Counted from the stretch's first letter, positions 1-6,685 are shown. The stretch: DNA of 14,760 nt from JAHFOW01 sp046350595 (GCA_046350595.1 JAXMAC010000085.1:1-14760), one strand, 5' to 3'. Notes: generated by a model from the letters alone, not told the origin. Made by a program: numbers and translations.

Positions 1-98
1 AGGAGACCTATAGTCAACAATAATATAAATAAGTTGAAAAGTTTTTTGAAATAAATTTCAAATTTCTAAATCATAACCCGAATAAATCGGAAAAGAAC

Positions 99-127
99 GT
101 AGAGACAAGGCAATGCCTTGTCTCTAC
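99..127. repeat. 29-bp near-perfect palindrome (GTAGAGACAAGGCA arms)
   Basis: The arms GTAGAGACAAGGCA (99-112) and TGCCTTGTCTCTAC (114-127) are exact reverse complements around a single A. Palindromes starting GTAGAGAC and ending GTCTCTAC are familiar as dispersed intergenic repeats in several bacterial groups, notably cyanobacteria. This copy therefore looks like a member of a mobile or REP-like family. There is no T-tract right after the stem, so it is not an obvious terminator. Confidence 0.7.
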
Positions 128-166
128 ATAGAATATTTTTGCTGAAAATGTCAAATAAAAGAATTA

Positions 167-317
167 GCCTCGTAGAGGCGACCTGTTTGTAGAACTAAAA
201 TGTATAACCCGAAATAAAGCTCCGTAGGAGCGGCCTGTTTATGCTTACAGGTCGCTCCTACGGAGCTAAAAGCATTTTTGGAAATTCATTTCTACAAACA
301 GTATGCTCCTACGGAGC
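167..317. repeat. BIME-like array: four alternating copies of a 13-bp palindromic unit
   Basis: Four copies of a 13-bp palindrome lie at 167-179 (GCCTCGTAGAGGC), 219-231 (GCTCCGTAGGAGC), 254-266 and 305-317 (both GCTCCTACGGAGC, the opposite orientation). Each is followed on its own strand by a variant of GACCTGTTTGTAGAA. Units two and three form a 21-bp inverted repeat (218-238 with 247-267, one mismatch, 8-nt loop). The tails of units one and four form an exact 12-bp inverted repeat (183-194 with 290-301). The alternating orientation recalls the BIME arrangement of REP elements. A RAYT-type transposase could be their mover, but none is present in this window. Confidence 0.75.
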
Positions 318-603
318 AAAATTTGGGAATTTAGTCATTGGTCATTTCATGAGAAACTAGACATAACGAGCGAGAGGCGAGATTTTATCTTGATTTTGAC
401 TTCTTGCTCCTGTATGCAGGTCTCCAATATTTTACGCTACCAAATTTTTGCCATTTTAGTATACTTCAATACGCACTCCCCAAACTCCTTAACTCCCCAA
501 CCCTTCCCCTCTTTCACTCATATTTTCCTTCATTACTTTCCTATTGTAATTTAGTGGCAATCCATTATAATTACGAAAATTACGTGAAGCCTTATAGTAG
601 CAT

Positions 604-639
604 TCTGTAAAAACTTCTTTTGTTGCAAGTTTTTACAGA
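604..639. repeat. Stem-loop, 13-bp perfect arms
   Basis: TCTGTAAAAACTT (604-616) and AAGTTTTTACAGA (627-639) are exact reverse complements separated by 10 nt. This could be a weak bidirectional terminator, since A- and T-runs lie within the stem, or another palindromic repeat. It sits 8 bp before the 38-bp palindrome. Confidence 0.6.
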
Positions 640-647
640 CCCTTTTC

Positions 648-685
648 TCCCCCTTTATCCCCTTCCGGAAGGGGATAAAGGGGGA
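648..685. repeat. Perfect 38-bp palindrome without a loop
   Basis: The 19-nt arm TCCCCCTTTATCCCCTTCC (648-666) is followed at once by its exact reverse complement (667-685), with no spacer. As RNA it would need to open a few base pairs to form a hairpin; as DNA it could extrude a cruciform. There is no downstream T-tract. A fully symmetric sequence of this kind is more likely a dispersed palindromic repeat than a terminator, though it lies about 80 bp ahead of the first gene. Confidence 0.8.
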
Positions 686-767
686 CTTCGTTACGGCTTC
701 GTTGTGATAGGTATTTTTACTCAATAAGGTTCTGTGGTTACTTTAAAGTTATTATCGAATTAATTTT

Positions 768-2024
768 TTGTCTTTATCACACGTGATACACATTAAAAAA
801 ATACTCTTTTTTGTTACCCTTTTTTCACTCGTCTTTTTTCCCACGTTTGTAGCCTTTGGCCAATCTTTTGCTTTTCTTATACCTCCTTCAGAATTTAGGG
901 CATTCGATACCCCGAACGATGCAGGAGAAACCGTATCGTTAACATGGTCTGCCTCACCCAGCGATGCGGCAGATGTCTTTTATGTCATTTATATTGACAA
1001 GGATAAAAACGGTAGCTTTGAAAAAGAGGCCATTCGGATAAAGTCTAATACCAGCTATCGCACGAGCGTTCCAGAAATCTACGGTTATAAAAAGACAAAC
1101 GGCAACTATCATTACGTGCAGGTTAATCCCAGAAAGGCCTTAAATGGCGAAACACTCGATAAAAAACAAATGTATTATTTCAAACTCGCCATGGTCGCAG
1201 GTGATAATAAAACGTTTGTGGACGCCATAGCCTCAGCCAGGGTTCGCGGCAATTGGCTCCACACAAAAAAGATAAACAATTTCGTTATCATGATCATCCT
1301 TTCTGCCATTATCCTCTATTTTATTGTCCATGCACGGCGAAATCCGAATATGTTCCTGCGAAAGATCAGTGGATTAGACGCCGTGGATGAGGCGTTGGGA
1401 CGCGCCACGGAAATGGGCAAACCCGTGCTTTTTGTTCATGGCTTAACAGGCATGGGAAGTATATCCACCATTGCAGCAACAAGTATCCTGGGGAGGATTG
1501 CGCGAAAGATTGCTGATTTTGACGCAAACCTGCAGGTCGTTAATAATGACCCTATTGTCATGTCGGTGAGTCAGGAGGTCGTAAAAGAATCGTATTTGGA
1601 GGCAGGACGGCCCGATGCCTATAACTCGGACAATGTCTTTCTGGTTGCCTCCGAACAGTTTCCCTATGTCGCAGCAGTAGGCGGTATTATGACCCGTGAG
1701 AAACCGGCAGCAAATTTTTTTATCGGATATTTTTATGCAGAGGCGTTGATCCTTGCCGAGACAGGCGCAGCCACCGGGGCAATCCAGATCGCCGGTACGG
1801 ACGCCTATACGCAGGTGCCCTTTTTTATCACCACCTGTGATTACACATTGATTGGCGAGGAACTTTATGCCGCCAGCGCTTATTTATCAAGAGAACCCAT
1901 GCTCATGGGTACGCTCAGGGCACAGGACGTTGGGAAGGGATTGCTTATCGTCATATTGATATTAGGTACGATCCTGGCAAGTTTTGGGTTAGCTTTCATT
2001 ACGCATCTCTTTGAGGCTTTTTGA
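768..2024 (+). CDS. Fibronectin-like / DUF6754 membrane protein
   Basis: 418 residues. Residues 8-30 are a signal peptide or N-terminal anchor. Residues about 36-160 form a beta-rich fibronectin type III-like region (VSLTWSASPSDAADVFYVIY). Residues 171-187 are a membrane segment. Residues about 195-385 resemble DUF6754 (ISGLDAVDEALGRATEMGKPVLFVHGL; later ESYLEAGRPDAYN). Residues 391-411 are a C-terminal membrane segment. The predicted layout is an outside FnIII-like domain and a cytosolic DUF6754 domain. The start is TTG at 768. A GTG at 783 would also give a complete signal peptide, and neither has a clear ribosome binding site. It is first of four same-strand genes encoding envelope proteins, so a shared complex is likely. 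The biochemical function is unknown, and the family call is from memory of its motifs. Confidence 0.8.
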   Translation: MSLSHVIHIKKILFFVTLFSLVFFPTFVAFGQSFAFLIPPSEFRAFDTPNDAGETVSLTWSASPSDAADVFYVIYIDKDKNGSFEKEAIRIKSNTSYRTSVPEIYGYKKTNGNYHYVQVNPRKALNGETLDKKQMYYFKLAMVAGDNKTFVDAIASARVRGNWLHTKKINNFVIMIILSAIILYFIVHARRNPNMFLRKISGLDAVDEALGRATEMGKPVLFVHGLTGMGSISTIAATSILGRIARKIADFDANLQVVNNDPIVMSVSQEVVKESYLEAGRPDAYNSDNVFLVASEQFPYVAAVGGIMTREKPAANFFIGYFYAEALILAETGAATGAIQIAGTDAYTQVPFFITTCDYTLIGEELYAASAYLSREPMLMGTLRAQDVGKGLLIVILILGTILASFGLAFITHLFEAF

Positions 2025-2030
2025 TAAATT

Positions 2031-2065
2031 TTAGCCACGAATTGGCATACATGGACACGAATGAA
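2031..2065. repeat. TTAGCCACGAATT-type intergenic motif
   Basis: The 82-bp gap between the first two membrane genes holds TTAGCCACGAATTGGCATAC followed closely by GGACACGAATGAAC. The CACGAAT word occurs twice 18 bp apart (2036 and 2056). Strings of CACGAAT words after TTAGCCACGAATT are a common type of dispersed intergenic repeat in environmental bacterial genomes. This looks like a short or decayed copy. Confidence 0.35.
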
Positions 2066-2106
2066 CATAAAATATTTTATAAAGATTTATCTTACAAAAT
2101 TGAACT

Positions 2107-2760
2107 ATGAATTTTCTTAAACGTACTATTCCACTTATCATAGCCTTTGTCATGGGCGTGCTCATGGCCATGCAGTATTTTGTCCCCCACAAACTCTCCC
2201 AGGATTTACTGGAAGTCGTGTCACGATGGGACAGGATTATTGCCGGCTTCGCCGTGTTTATCGGGGCATATAGTTTATTTCACCTTCACTGGACAAGGAT
2301 TAAAAGAAGGGTTGCTGGCTGGGGATACAGCGTTTTTGTTTATTTTGGAGCTATCATCACCCTCATTTTCGGACTGCTGAATGGCGGAAAGTTTTTCTGG
2401 AATGACAAACAGGAAGGCACGATGTTCGACTGGCTTTACTATTATATACAGGTGCCGGCCGGCGCTACGATCTTTTCCATCCTTGCATTCTTTATTGCAT
2501 CTGCTGCTTATCGCACATTTCGTGCGCGCACCAATGAGTCCACCGTGTTACTTATTGCTGCAATTATCGTAATGCTGGGGAGGGTGCCTATCGGAAATTA
2601 TATCTCTCAATACATCCCTGTGATTGCTGACTGGATTATGGCAGTTCCCAACCTGGCGGCAAAACGCGGTATTCTCCTGGGGATGAGTCTGGGGGCCGTT
2701 GCAACCTCTATCAAAATAATATTTGGTATTGAGCGGTCATATCTGGGTGGGGGTGATTAA
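2107..2760 (+). CDS. Polytopic membrane protein, second gene of the DUF6754 cluster
   Basis: 217 residues with about six hydrophobic segments, near residues 9-27, 41-60, 73-92, 115-135, 144-160 and 188-206. Between them lie short basic loops (TRIKRR; RTFRARTN), which suggests cytosolic loops there by the positive-inside rule. I recognise no catalytic motif and no named family. It starts with ATG at 2107 after an AT-rich stretch lacking a good Shine-Dalgarno sequence. It lies 82 bp after the FnIII/DUF6754 gene and 64 bp before the next membrane gene on the same strand. By context it is probably the integral membrane subunit of whatever complex the four genes build. Confidence 0.8.
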   Translation: MNFLKRTIPLIIAFVMGVLMAMQYFVPHKLSQDLLEVVSRWDRIIAGFAVFIGAYSLFHLHWTRIKRRVAGWGYSVFVYFGAIITLIFGLLNGGKFFWNDKQEGTMFDWLYYYIQVPAGATIFSILAFFIASAAYRTFRARTNESTVLLIAAIIVMLGRVPIGNYISQYIPVIADWIMAVPNLAAKRGILLGMSLGAVATSIKIIFGIERSYLGGGD

Positions 2761-2787
2761 TGAGGGGATATTTATTCAGTGATAATC

Positions 2788-2815
2788 GCCGACAGGAGTC
2801 GGCTCCTACCGGGAG
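2788..2815 (+). promoter_or_regulatory. Overlapping hairpins and Shine-Dalgarno before the third cluster gene
   Basis: GCCGAC (2788-2793) can pair with GTCGGC (2798-2803). Alternatively AGGAG (2794-2798) can pair with CTCCT (2803-2807). The two stems share bases and cannot form together. GGGAG at 2811-2815, 9 nt before the GTG start at 2825, is the apparent ribosome binding site. The word GGCTCCTACCGGGAG resembles the upstream GCTCCTACGGAGC repeat, so a repeat copy may supply the binding site. A regulatory role is inferred only from the position. Confidence 0.45.
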
Positions 2816-2824
2816 ATATAAATA

Positions 2825-3640
2825 GTGGAAAAGCTTATACGAATAGACAGTCGCATTATCTTTGCCATTATCACCGTTGCCGTGGTAGTCTCTCTCGTCT
2901 TGCGATTTGAACTCCCCATACCGGCCTCTGAACCCGTTGAGGGAGTTTATGAAAAGATTGAGTCGCTGCCGAAAGGCGCACATGTTATGATCGCCTTTGA
3001 CTACGAACCTTCTTCAAAGGAAGAGTTGCAGCCTATGGCTATTGCCTTTCTCCATCACTGTTTTAGCAGGGATTTAAAGGTAATCGGTATGACCCATTAT
3101 CCCGGCGCTCCCGGTCTTGCAGAACAGGCAATGACATCGGTCGCAAACCAGTATCAAAAAAAGAATGGCGAAGACTATGTCTTTCTCGGATACAAACCCG
3201 GTTCTGCGTCCCTTATTATTAATATGGGGGAAAACCTGTATACAGCATACCCCAAAGATTTTTATGGAAATGACACAACGACACTACCTGCCCTGCAGGG
3301 TGTCGAGTCGCTCAGAAATATTGATTTCCTCTTCGACCTTGCAGCAGGCTCGACCATAGAAAGCTGGATCGTATTCGGAAAAGAAAAATACAAGTTTGAT
3401 CTTGGCGCCGGATGCACGGCAGTGATCGGCCCGGATATGTATCCCTTTCTTCAATCCAAACAACTGACTGGTTTGCTGGGAGGACTTAAAGGCGCTGCGG
3501 AGTATGAGGCGCTGGTCAATAAAAAGGCAAGCGCCGTGAGCGGCATGCGGCCTCAAAGCGTGGTTCATGTGATTATCATTCTGTTTGTTATTTTTGGAAA
3601 CGTTGTCTATTTTACTACCAGAAGGGCGCGACATGCGTAG
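2825..3640 (+). CDS. Bitopic envelope protein, third gene of the DUF6754 cluster
   Basis: 271 residues beginning with GTG at 2825, supported by GGGAG nine bases upstream. Residues 11-27 form an N-terminal anchor. Residues about 35-240 are a soluble mixed alpha/beta domain, starting with the segment SLPKGAHVMIAFDYEPSSKE and followed by a Rossmann-like alternation (LKVIGMTHYPGAPGLAEQA; YVFLGYKPGSASLIINMGE). Residues 246-264 are a second membrane segment with a basic tail (TTRRARHA). The large domain should therefore face the periplasm. I do not recognise a named family. Its last bases overlap the start of the next gene by 8 bp, consistent with translational coupling. Function unknown. Confidence 0.82.
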   Translation: MEKLIRIDSRIIFAIITVAVVVSLVLRFELPIPASEPVEGVYEKIESLPKGAHVMIAFDYEPSSKEELQPMAIAFLHHCFSRDLKVIGMTHYPGAPGLAEQAMTSVANQYQKKNGEDYVFLGYKPGSASLIINMGENLYTAYPKDFYGNDTTTLPALQGVESLRNIDFLFDLAAGSTIESWIVFGKEKYKFDLGAGCTAVIGPDMYPFLQSKQLTGLLGGLKGAAEYEALVNKKASAVSGMRPQSVVHVIIILFVIFGNVVYFTTRRARHA

Positions 3641-4382
3641 GGACACTAACTTTTTTATCCTTGTTGGCTCGATTGGCTTGTTTGTTTTTGTCAACATTGT
3701 TTTAATGGCGTCAGGAAAACTCCCTTTCAACTCTCAGGGGTTTGGAATTATTCTGGCTGCGGGGTTAACCCTTGCTATCTATAGTTTTCTCTATCAGGAT
3801 AATCCTGCCTTCAAGATTGCAGAAAATCTGTACGTAGGCGTATCCCTGGGCTATACCATTATTATCACCTGGTTCAATTTCCTGAAACCAGACCTCTATG
3901 ATCCTCTGATTGTGCCCATCTTTTCGATGGCAGCCACACAGTCGCCTCAGTATGGATTAATCATACCATCACTCCTGGGTACTTTTATGCTCCTGAGATT
4001 TTCACGAAAATTGTCGTGGCTGAGCAGGTGGACGTTTGCGTTTGTGGTTGGTCTCGGCGCCGGTGTGAGCATTCCCCGTGTTATCTCGGCATATATCCTT
4101 GAACAAATTAAGCCATCCTTACATCCCGTCTTTTCAGGCGGAGAGACCATCCTTTCGAGTATCAACACATTATTAATCATGCTGGGGGTCATTTCGGTAC
4201 TCATCTATTTCATCTTTTCCATCGAACATAAAGGCGCTATTGGAAAGGTCTCCAAAATAGGGATATGGTTCCTCATGATCTCCTTTGGCGCATCCTTTGG
4301 CTATACCGTCATGGGCAGGTTATCACTGCTCATCGGACGGATTCAGTTTTTATTGAGAGATTGGCTGGGTATTTTGCAATAA
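3633..4382 (+). CDS. Polytopic membrane protein, fourth gene of the DUF6754 cluster
   Basis: The chosen start is ATG at 3633, which gives 249 residues (MRRDTNFFILVGSIGLF). It is preceded at 3621-3626 by GAAGGG with normal spacing and overlaps the upstream stop by 8 bp. An in-frame ATG at 3585 would add 16 residues buried in the previous gene and has no binding site. About eight hydrophobic segments follow. The loops contain RRDT near the N-terminus, RFSRKLSWLSRW in the middle and IEHKGAIGKVSKIG later. No catalytic residues or known family are evident. It is the last gene of the four-gene cluster; three bases after its stop the remains of an hsdR gene begin, so the cluster's 3' flank has been rearranged. 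Confidence 0.82.
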   Translation: MRRDTNFFILVGSIGLFVFVNIVLMASGKLPFNSQGFGIILAAGLTLAIYSFLYQDNPAFKIAENLYVGVSLGYTIIITWFNFLKPDLYDPLIVPIFSMAATQSPQYGLIIPSLLGTFMLLRFSRKLSWLSRWTFAFVVGLGAGVSIPRVISAYILEQIKPSLHPVFSGGETILSSINTLLIMLGVISVLIYFIFSIEHKGAIGKVSKIGIWFLMISFGASFGYTVMGRLSLLIGRIQFLLRDWLGILQ

Positions 4383-4385
4383 CGG

Positions 4386-4841
4386 CTTTTAAAGGGCAAA
4401 ATCAGCATACAAAAATCCAGCCGATGGATTACACAACAGGCAAAAGAATACGCAGAGATTCTCGGTTTAAAATTTGCCTATTCTACGAATGGCAAAGGGA
4501 TTGTTGAACATGATTTTATTACCGGCAAGAATGTTGAGCTGGTGGATTTCCCACCCCGGATGAATTATGGGCAAGACTCAGCCAATCCGAAGGCATCACA
4601 CCGGAGGTAGGGGAAAGACTTCTCCATCCATGTAATACCTTACAGGGAGGTATATTTCTCTATTTACCACGCAATTGCAAAAGATGAACGCCGACCAGGT
4701 CTTTATAAACAATATGCAAAGGATTTCTTTGATCTCATTATCGTTGATGAATGTCACAGGGGAAGCGCAAAGGACGAAAGCAACTGGCGTGAAATATTGG
4801 AATATATTGACACAGAGGGCTGGGTATATATTTGCATGTAA
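4386..4841 (+). pseudogene. hsdR: Type I restriction enzyme R subunit (hsdR) remnant
   Basis: Three HsdR blocks remain in different frames. AKSAYKNPADGL is followed after a frameshift by QAKEYAEILGLKFAYSTNGK and GIVEHDFITGKNVELVDFP, typical of the nuclease-to-helicase linker. A one-base loss near 4554 moves the next block, PDELWARLSQSEGITPEVGE, to another frame. Near 4634-4650 about 90-100 codons have gone, including the Walker A helicase motif. The frame then resumes with the block ending FFDLIIVDECHRGSAK, the Walker B (DECH) region, and ends after EILEYI with TAA at 4839-4841. Intact HsdR proteins are roughly 800-1100 residues; about 130 survive here. It cannot act as a translocase or nuclease. 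No hsdM or hsdS is present in the window. Confidence 0.88.
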
Positions 4842-4881
4842 ATTTTTAACGCCAAAAATAAGCGGATAGAAATACTTGAAA

Positions 4882-4961
4882 TGTTAATAAAGGTTTGTTA
4901 TATTAACAATATATACAAATATTGTTAATATATAAATTTATATTTTCAAAATATGTTAATA
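4882..4961. promoter_or_regulatory. Array of TGTTAATA boxes upstream of the Fic gene (probable operator)
   Basis: The octamer TGTTAATA occurs four times in 80 bp: + strand at 4882-4889, 4923-4930 and 4954-4961, and - strand at 4901-4908. The two central copies form a perfect inverted repeat, TATATTAACAATAT (4899-4912) and ATATTGTTAATATA (4919-4932), with a 6-bp spacer. The region is about 85% AT and lies just before the ATG at 4999, so promoter elements probably overlap it. The downstream Fic protein ends in a winged-helix-like domain, so autoregulation through these sites is a reasonable inference. A chance effect of AT-richness cannot be fully excluded. Confidence 0.6.
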
Positions 4962-4998
4962 TTGTAAATATAATAATCCTTATTTTCAATTTTAGTTT

Positions 4999-6129
4999 AT
5001 GAAAAAAGAAGTATATAAGGCAGGGGTTTATAAGCAACAGTACCAGTATAAAAGTTTCAGTCCTTCTCCTATCAATAAGTCATTTGATTGGAATGATAAA
5101 AAAATTAATTTGCTTCTGGAAGATGCAATGCGGTATGTAGGAGAATTAAACGCATATTCTACGCTTGTGCCTGATGTTGATTTTTTCATCAAAATGCATG
5201 TAGCAAAAGAGGCAACCACTTCCAGTCGTATCGAAGGAACACGTACGAAAATAGACGAAGCGATTTTGCCGGAAGAAGAAATTAATCCGGAAAAAAGGGA
5301 TGATTGGGCAGAGGTGCAAAATTATATCCGTGCCATGAATTTTGCAATTAATGAGCTTGAAAAACTTCCCATTTCAATGCGTTTGATAAAAGAAACACAT
5401 GGTATCTTATTATCCGGTGTAAGGGGTGAGTCTAAATTTCCGGGAGAAATTAGAAGAAGCCAGAATTGGATTGGGGGTTCAAACTTGCAGGACGCCTTTT
5501 TTATACCACCACATCCAGATGAGTTGCCTGAGTTGTTAACTGATCTTGAGAAATTTTTACACAACAGGGAACTCGATATACCTCACCTCATTAAAATTGC
5601 TATTACTCATTATCAGTTTGAGACTATTCATCCTTTTTCAGATGGTAATGGAAGGATAGGGCGATTATTAATTACTTTACAACTTGTCGCCCTGGGAATA
5701 TTAAAAAAACCTACCTTATATCTGTCAGATTTTTTTGAACGTAACAAAGGTTCCTACTATGACTCCCTTACTATAGCGCGGGCTTCAAATGATCTGGAGC
5801 AATGGATCAGGTTTTTTCTTATGGGCGTTATTACCACGGCTAAAAGTGGAAAAGAAACATTTGAGGCAATAATAAAGTTAAGGCAACACTATGAACAAAA
5901 GATTTTATCATTAGGTAGCCGCACCAAACATGGTCAGAAGCTATTGCTGGTGTTATTTTCTCATCCCATTATCACCGTTAAACAAGCCGCTCAAGAATTG
6001 AATATGACTTTTCCGAGAGTTAACAGGATGATTGAAGATTTTCAAAAATTGAATATTTTGGAAGAAATTACCGGTTATTCGCGAAATCGCCTGTTTGCGC
6101 TGCATGAATATCTTAATTTGTTCAGGTAA
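4999..6129 (+). CDS. Fic-domain protein adenylyltransferase with C-terminal winged helix
   Basis: 376 residues. The N-terminal Fic_N-type region includes the inhibitory helix signature S75-S-R-I-E79-G80, matching [S/T]xxxE[G/N], in which the Glu blocks productive ATP binding. The Fic core has the complete active site HPFSDGNGRIGR (211-222): catalytic H211, Asp215, the GNG anion-hole loop and R222. FIPPHPDELPELL (168-180) is the usual flap/linker preceding the core. Residues about 310-370 look like a winged helix-turn-helix (TVKQAAQELNMTFPRVNRMI). The inhibitory motif and motif integrity indicate a self-inhibited (class II) AMP-transferase acting on protein hydroxyls in the cytosol; the target is unknown. 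The gene is complete, stands alone between an hsdR wreck and a fragment patchwork, and may control itself through the upstream TGTTAATA boxes. Confidence 0.93.
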   Translation: MKKEVYKAGVYKQQYQYKSFSPSPINKSFDWNDKKINLLLEDAMRYVGELNAYSTLVPDVDFFIKMHVAKEATTSSRIEGTRTKIDEAILPEEEINPEKRDDWAEVQNYIRAMNFAINELEKLPISMRLIKETHGILLSGVRGESKFPGEIRRSQNWIGGSNLQDAFFIPPHPDELPELLTDLEKFLHNRELDIPHLIKIAITHYQFETIHPFSDGNGRIGRLLITLQLVALGILKKPTLYLSDFFERNKGSYYDSLTIARASNDLEQWIRFFLMGVITTAKSGKETFEAIIKLRQHYEQKILSLGSRTKHGQKLLLVLFSHPIITVKQAAQELNMTFPRVNRMIEDFQKLNILEEITGYSRNRLFALHEYLNLFR

Positions 6130-6130
6130 T

Positions 6131-6219
6131 AAAAAAGCGCCCTGATAGCCTACGTTGTTTCCAACTACCGCTAAACGATTTCCCTGACCTCGCCGGGGTT
6201 TTCGGCTAAAAGTGGCGCA
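6131..6219 (+). ncRNA. Candidate structured RNA element, copy A
   Basis: The predicted fold has an outer stem GCGCC (6137-6141) with GGCGC (6214-6218). A second stem pairs TAGCC (6146-6150) with GGCTA (6204-6208). Inside is a hairpin GTTG-TTTC-CAAC (6154-6165) and a second hairpin CCTGAC (6183-6188) with GCCGGG (6192-6197), which contains one A-C mismatch in this copy. The core is followed by an AT-rich tract. Copy B at 9365-9453 has the same fold and repairs the mismatch. I could not match it to a riboswitch or ribozyme class I know. A large terminator or the end of a lost mobile element are alternatives. Confidence 0.5.
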
Positions 6220-6329
6220 TTTATAAAATAATATAAATATTTTTCGTGGCATTTGTCAATTAAAATAAAAATTTAAAATTGTAATTAGTACTATGATTAA
6301 CAAAATGCCTCAGAGCTGATACGTTGGCG

Positions 6330-6365
6330 CTGGAAAGGCAGATTAACCTGATTGTTTACAAACTC
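6330..6365 (+). pseudogene. C-terminal scrap of a restriction/methylase-type protein (LERQINLIVYKL)
   Basis: Twelve codons read LERQINLIVYKL. This resembles the motif LxxQIDxLVYELYGLTEEEI found near the C-terminus of Eco57I-like restriction-methylases and related N6-adenine methylases. The same scrap in fuller form, LERQIDHMVYKLYDLT, lies at 9590-9637. It is too short for function and runs straight into other fragments. Confidence 0.5.
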
Positions 6366-6403
6366 ACAATGTACTTAAAGAGCTTAAGGTGTTTTAAAGA
6401 ATC

Positions 6404-6685
6404 ATGATTCGTGTAACAAACGTAAATAGGAAAATACTCAGGCAGGCTGCTGAAAAAGCTAGTAGTAACATTACTAACAGGTTTCCAAAATTGGCGGATT
6501 GGCTGAGCGGAGATTACTACCCAAGCGTAAAGCAACTGGCCGAATTTGCCAAGGCTGTGCACATACCTTTTGTATCAGAATGGAAATGTTTAAAGACACA
6601 TCTTTTCCCCACTCCCCATTTCCATGAGGACAAGTTCCGTGAAGACAGAACCATTACGAAAGACCTGGATTACTTGCCCCGTTAG
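6404..6685 (+). pseudogene. Duplicated XRE-type N-terminus fused to an unidentified fragment
   Basis: Residues 1 to about 57 (VNRKILRQAAEKASSNITNR, FPKLADWLSG, YPSVKQLAEFAKAVHIPF) closely match residues 1-56 of the ImmA/IrrE protein encoded at 7457. The match at DNA level runs from about 6387 to 6573 and even includes the bases upstream of the start (TTTTAAAGAATCATGA). At IPF the similarity stops abruptly, and the frame continues into KTHLFPTPHFHEDKFREDRT, part of another repeated fragment (6592-6710). The protease domain is missing, so this is a broken duplicate. It could in principle still make a small DNA-binding peptide of 93 residues that interferes with the full-length protein, which is speculation. 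Confidence 0.75.

Larger units (their letters stand above)
1..767. other. Repeat-rich intergenic region without a convincing gene
   Basis: No reading frame here has a ribosome binding site, a recognisable domain or a plausible composition. The open frames at 303-554 and 404-610 translate to low-complexity Leu/Ser/Pro/Phe-rich strings read from a pyrimidine-rich tract. The region instead holds palindromic repeats, listed separately at 99-127, 167-317, 604-639 and 648-685. The phrase ATAACCCGAA occurs at 73-82 and again at about 203-212. No clear sigma-70 promoter for the gene at 768 could be picked out; the 80 bases before it are AT-rich. Confidence 0.7.
6127..6366 (+). repeat. Duplicated segment, copy A (89-nt structured core plus diverged flank)
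   Basis: This stretch aligns with 9363-9625. Both copies begin right at the stop of the gene before them. Both run through the 89-nt core (3 differences), then an AT-rich flank (clearly more diverged, with indels), then the words CTGGAAAGRCAGATT and GTTTAYAAACTC. The latter encode the same restriction/methylase tail, LERQI...VYKL. Confidence 0.85.

Noticed and set aside
167..317. CRISPR array
   Set aside because: Units alternate in orientation, are only 13 bp, and have no uniform spacers or cas genes.
303..610. Two overlapping open frames of 83 and 68 codons
   Set aside because: Low-complexity translations from a pyrimidine-rich tract, no ribosome binding site, no domain, and they begin inside a palindromic repeat.
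648..685. Intrinsic terminator
   Set aside because: Fully symmetric with no loop and no T-tract after the stem; no gene in the window ends just upstream.
3585..3632. Upstream start for the fourth membrane gene
   Set aside because: ATG 3585 has no ribosome binding site and would extend 16 residues into the preceding gene; ATG 3633 has GAAGGG and the usual overlap.
3284..3730. 148-codon minus-strand frame
   Set aside because: It runs antisense to the third and fourth membrane genes, which have operon structure, start signals and membrane topology.
6131..6219. Hammerhead or twister ribozyme for the 89-nt element
   Set aside because: CTGATAG is not a hammerhead core (no CTGANGA plus GAAA), and the TAAAAGTGG resemblance to twister lacks the matching CACT strand and pseudoknot partners.
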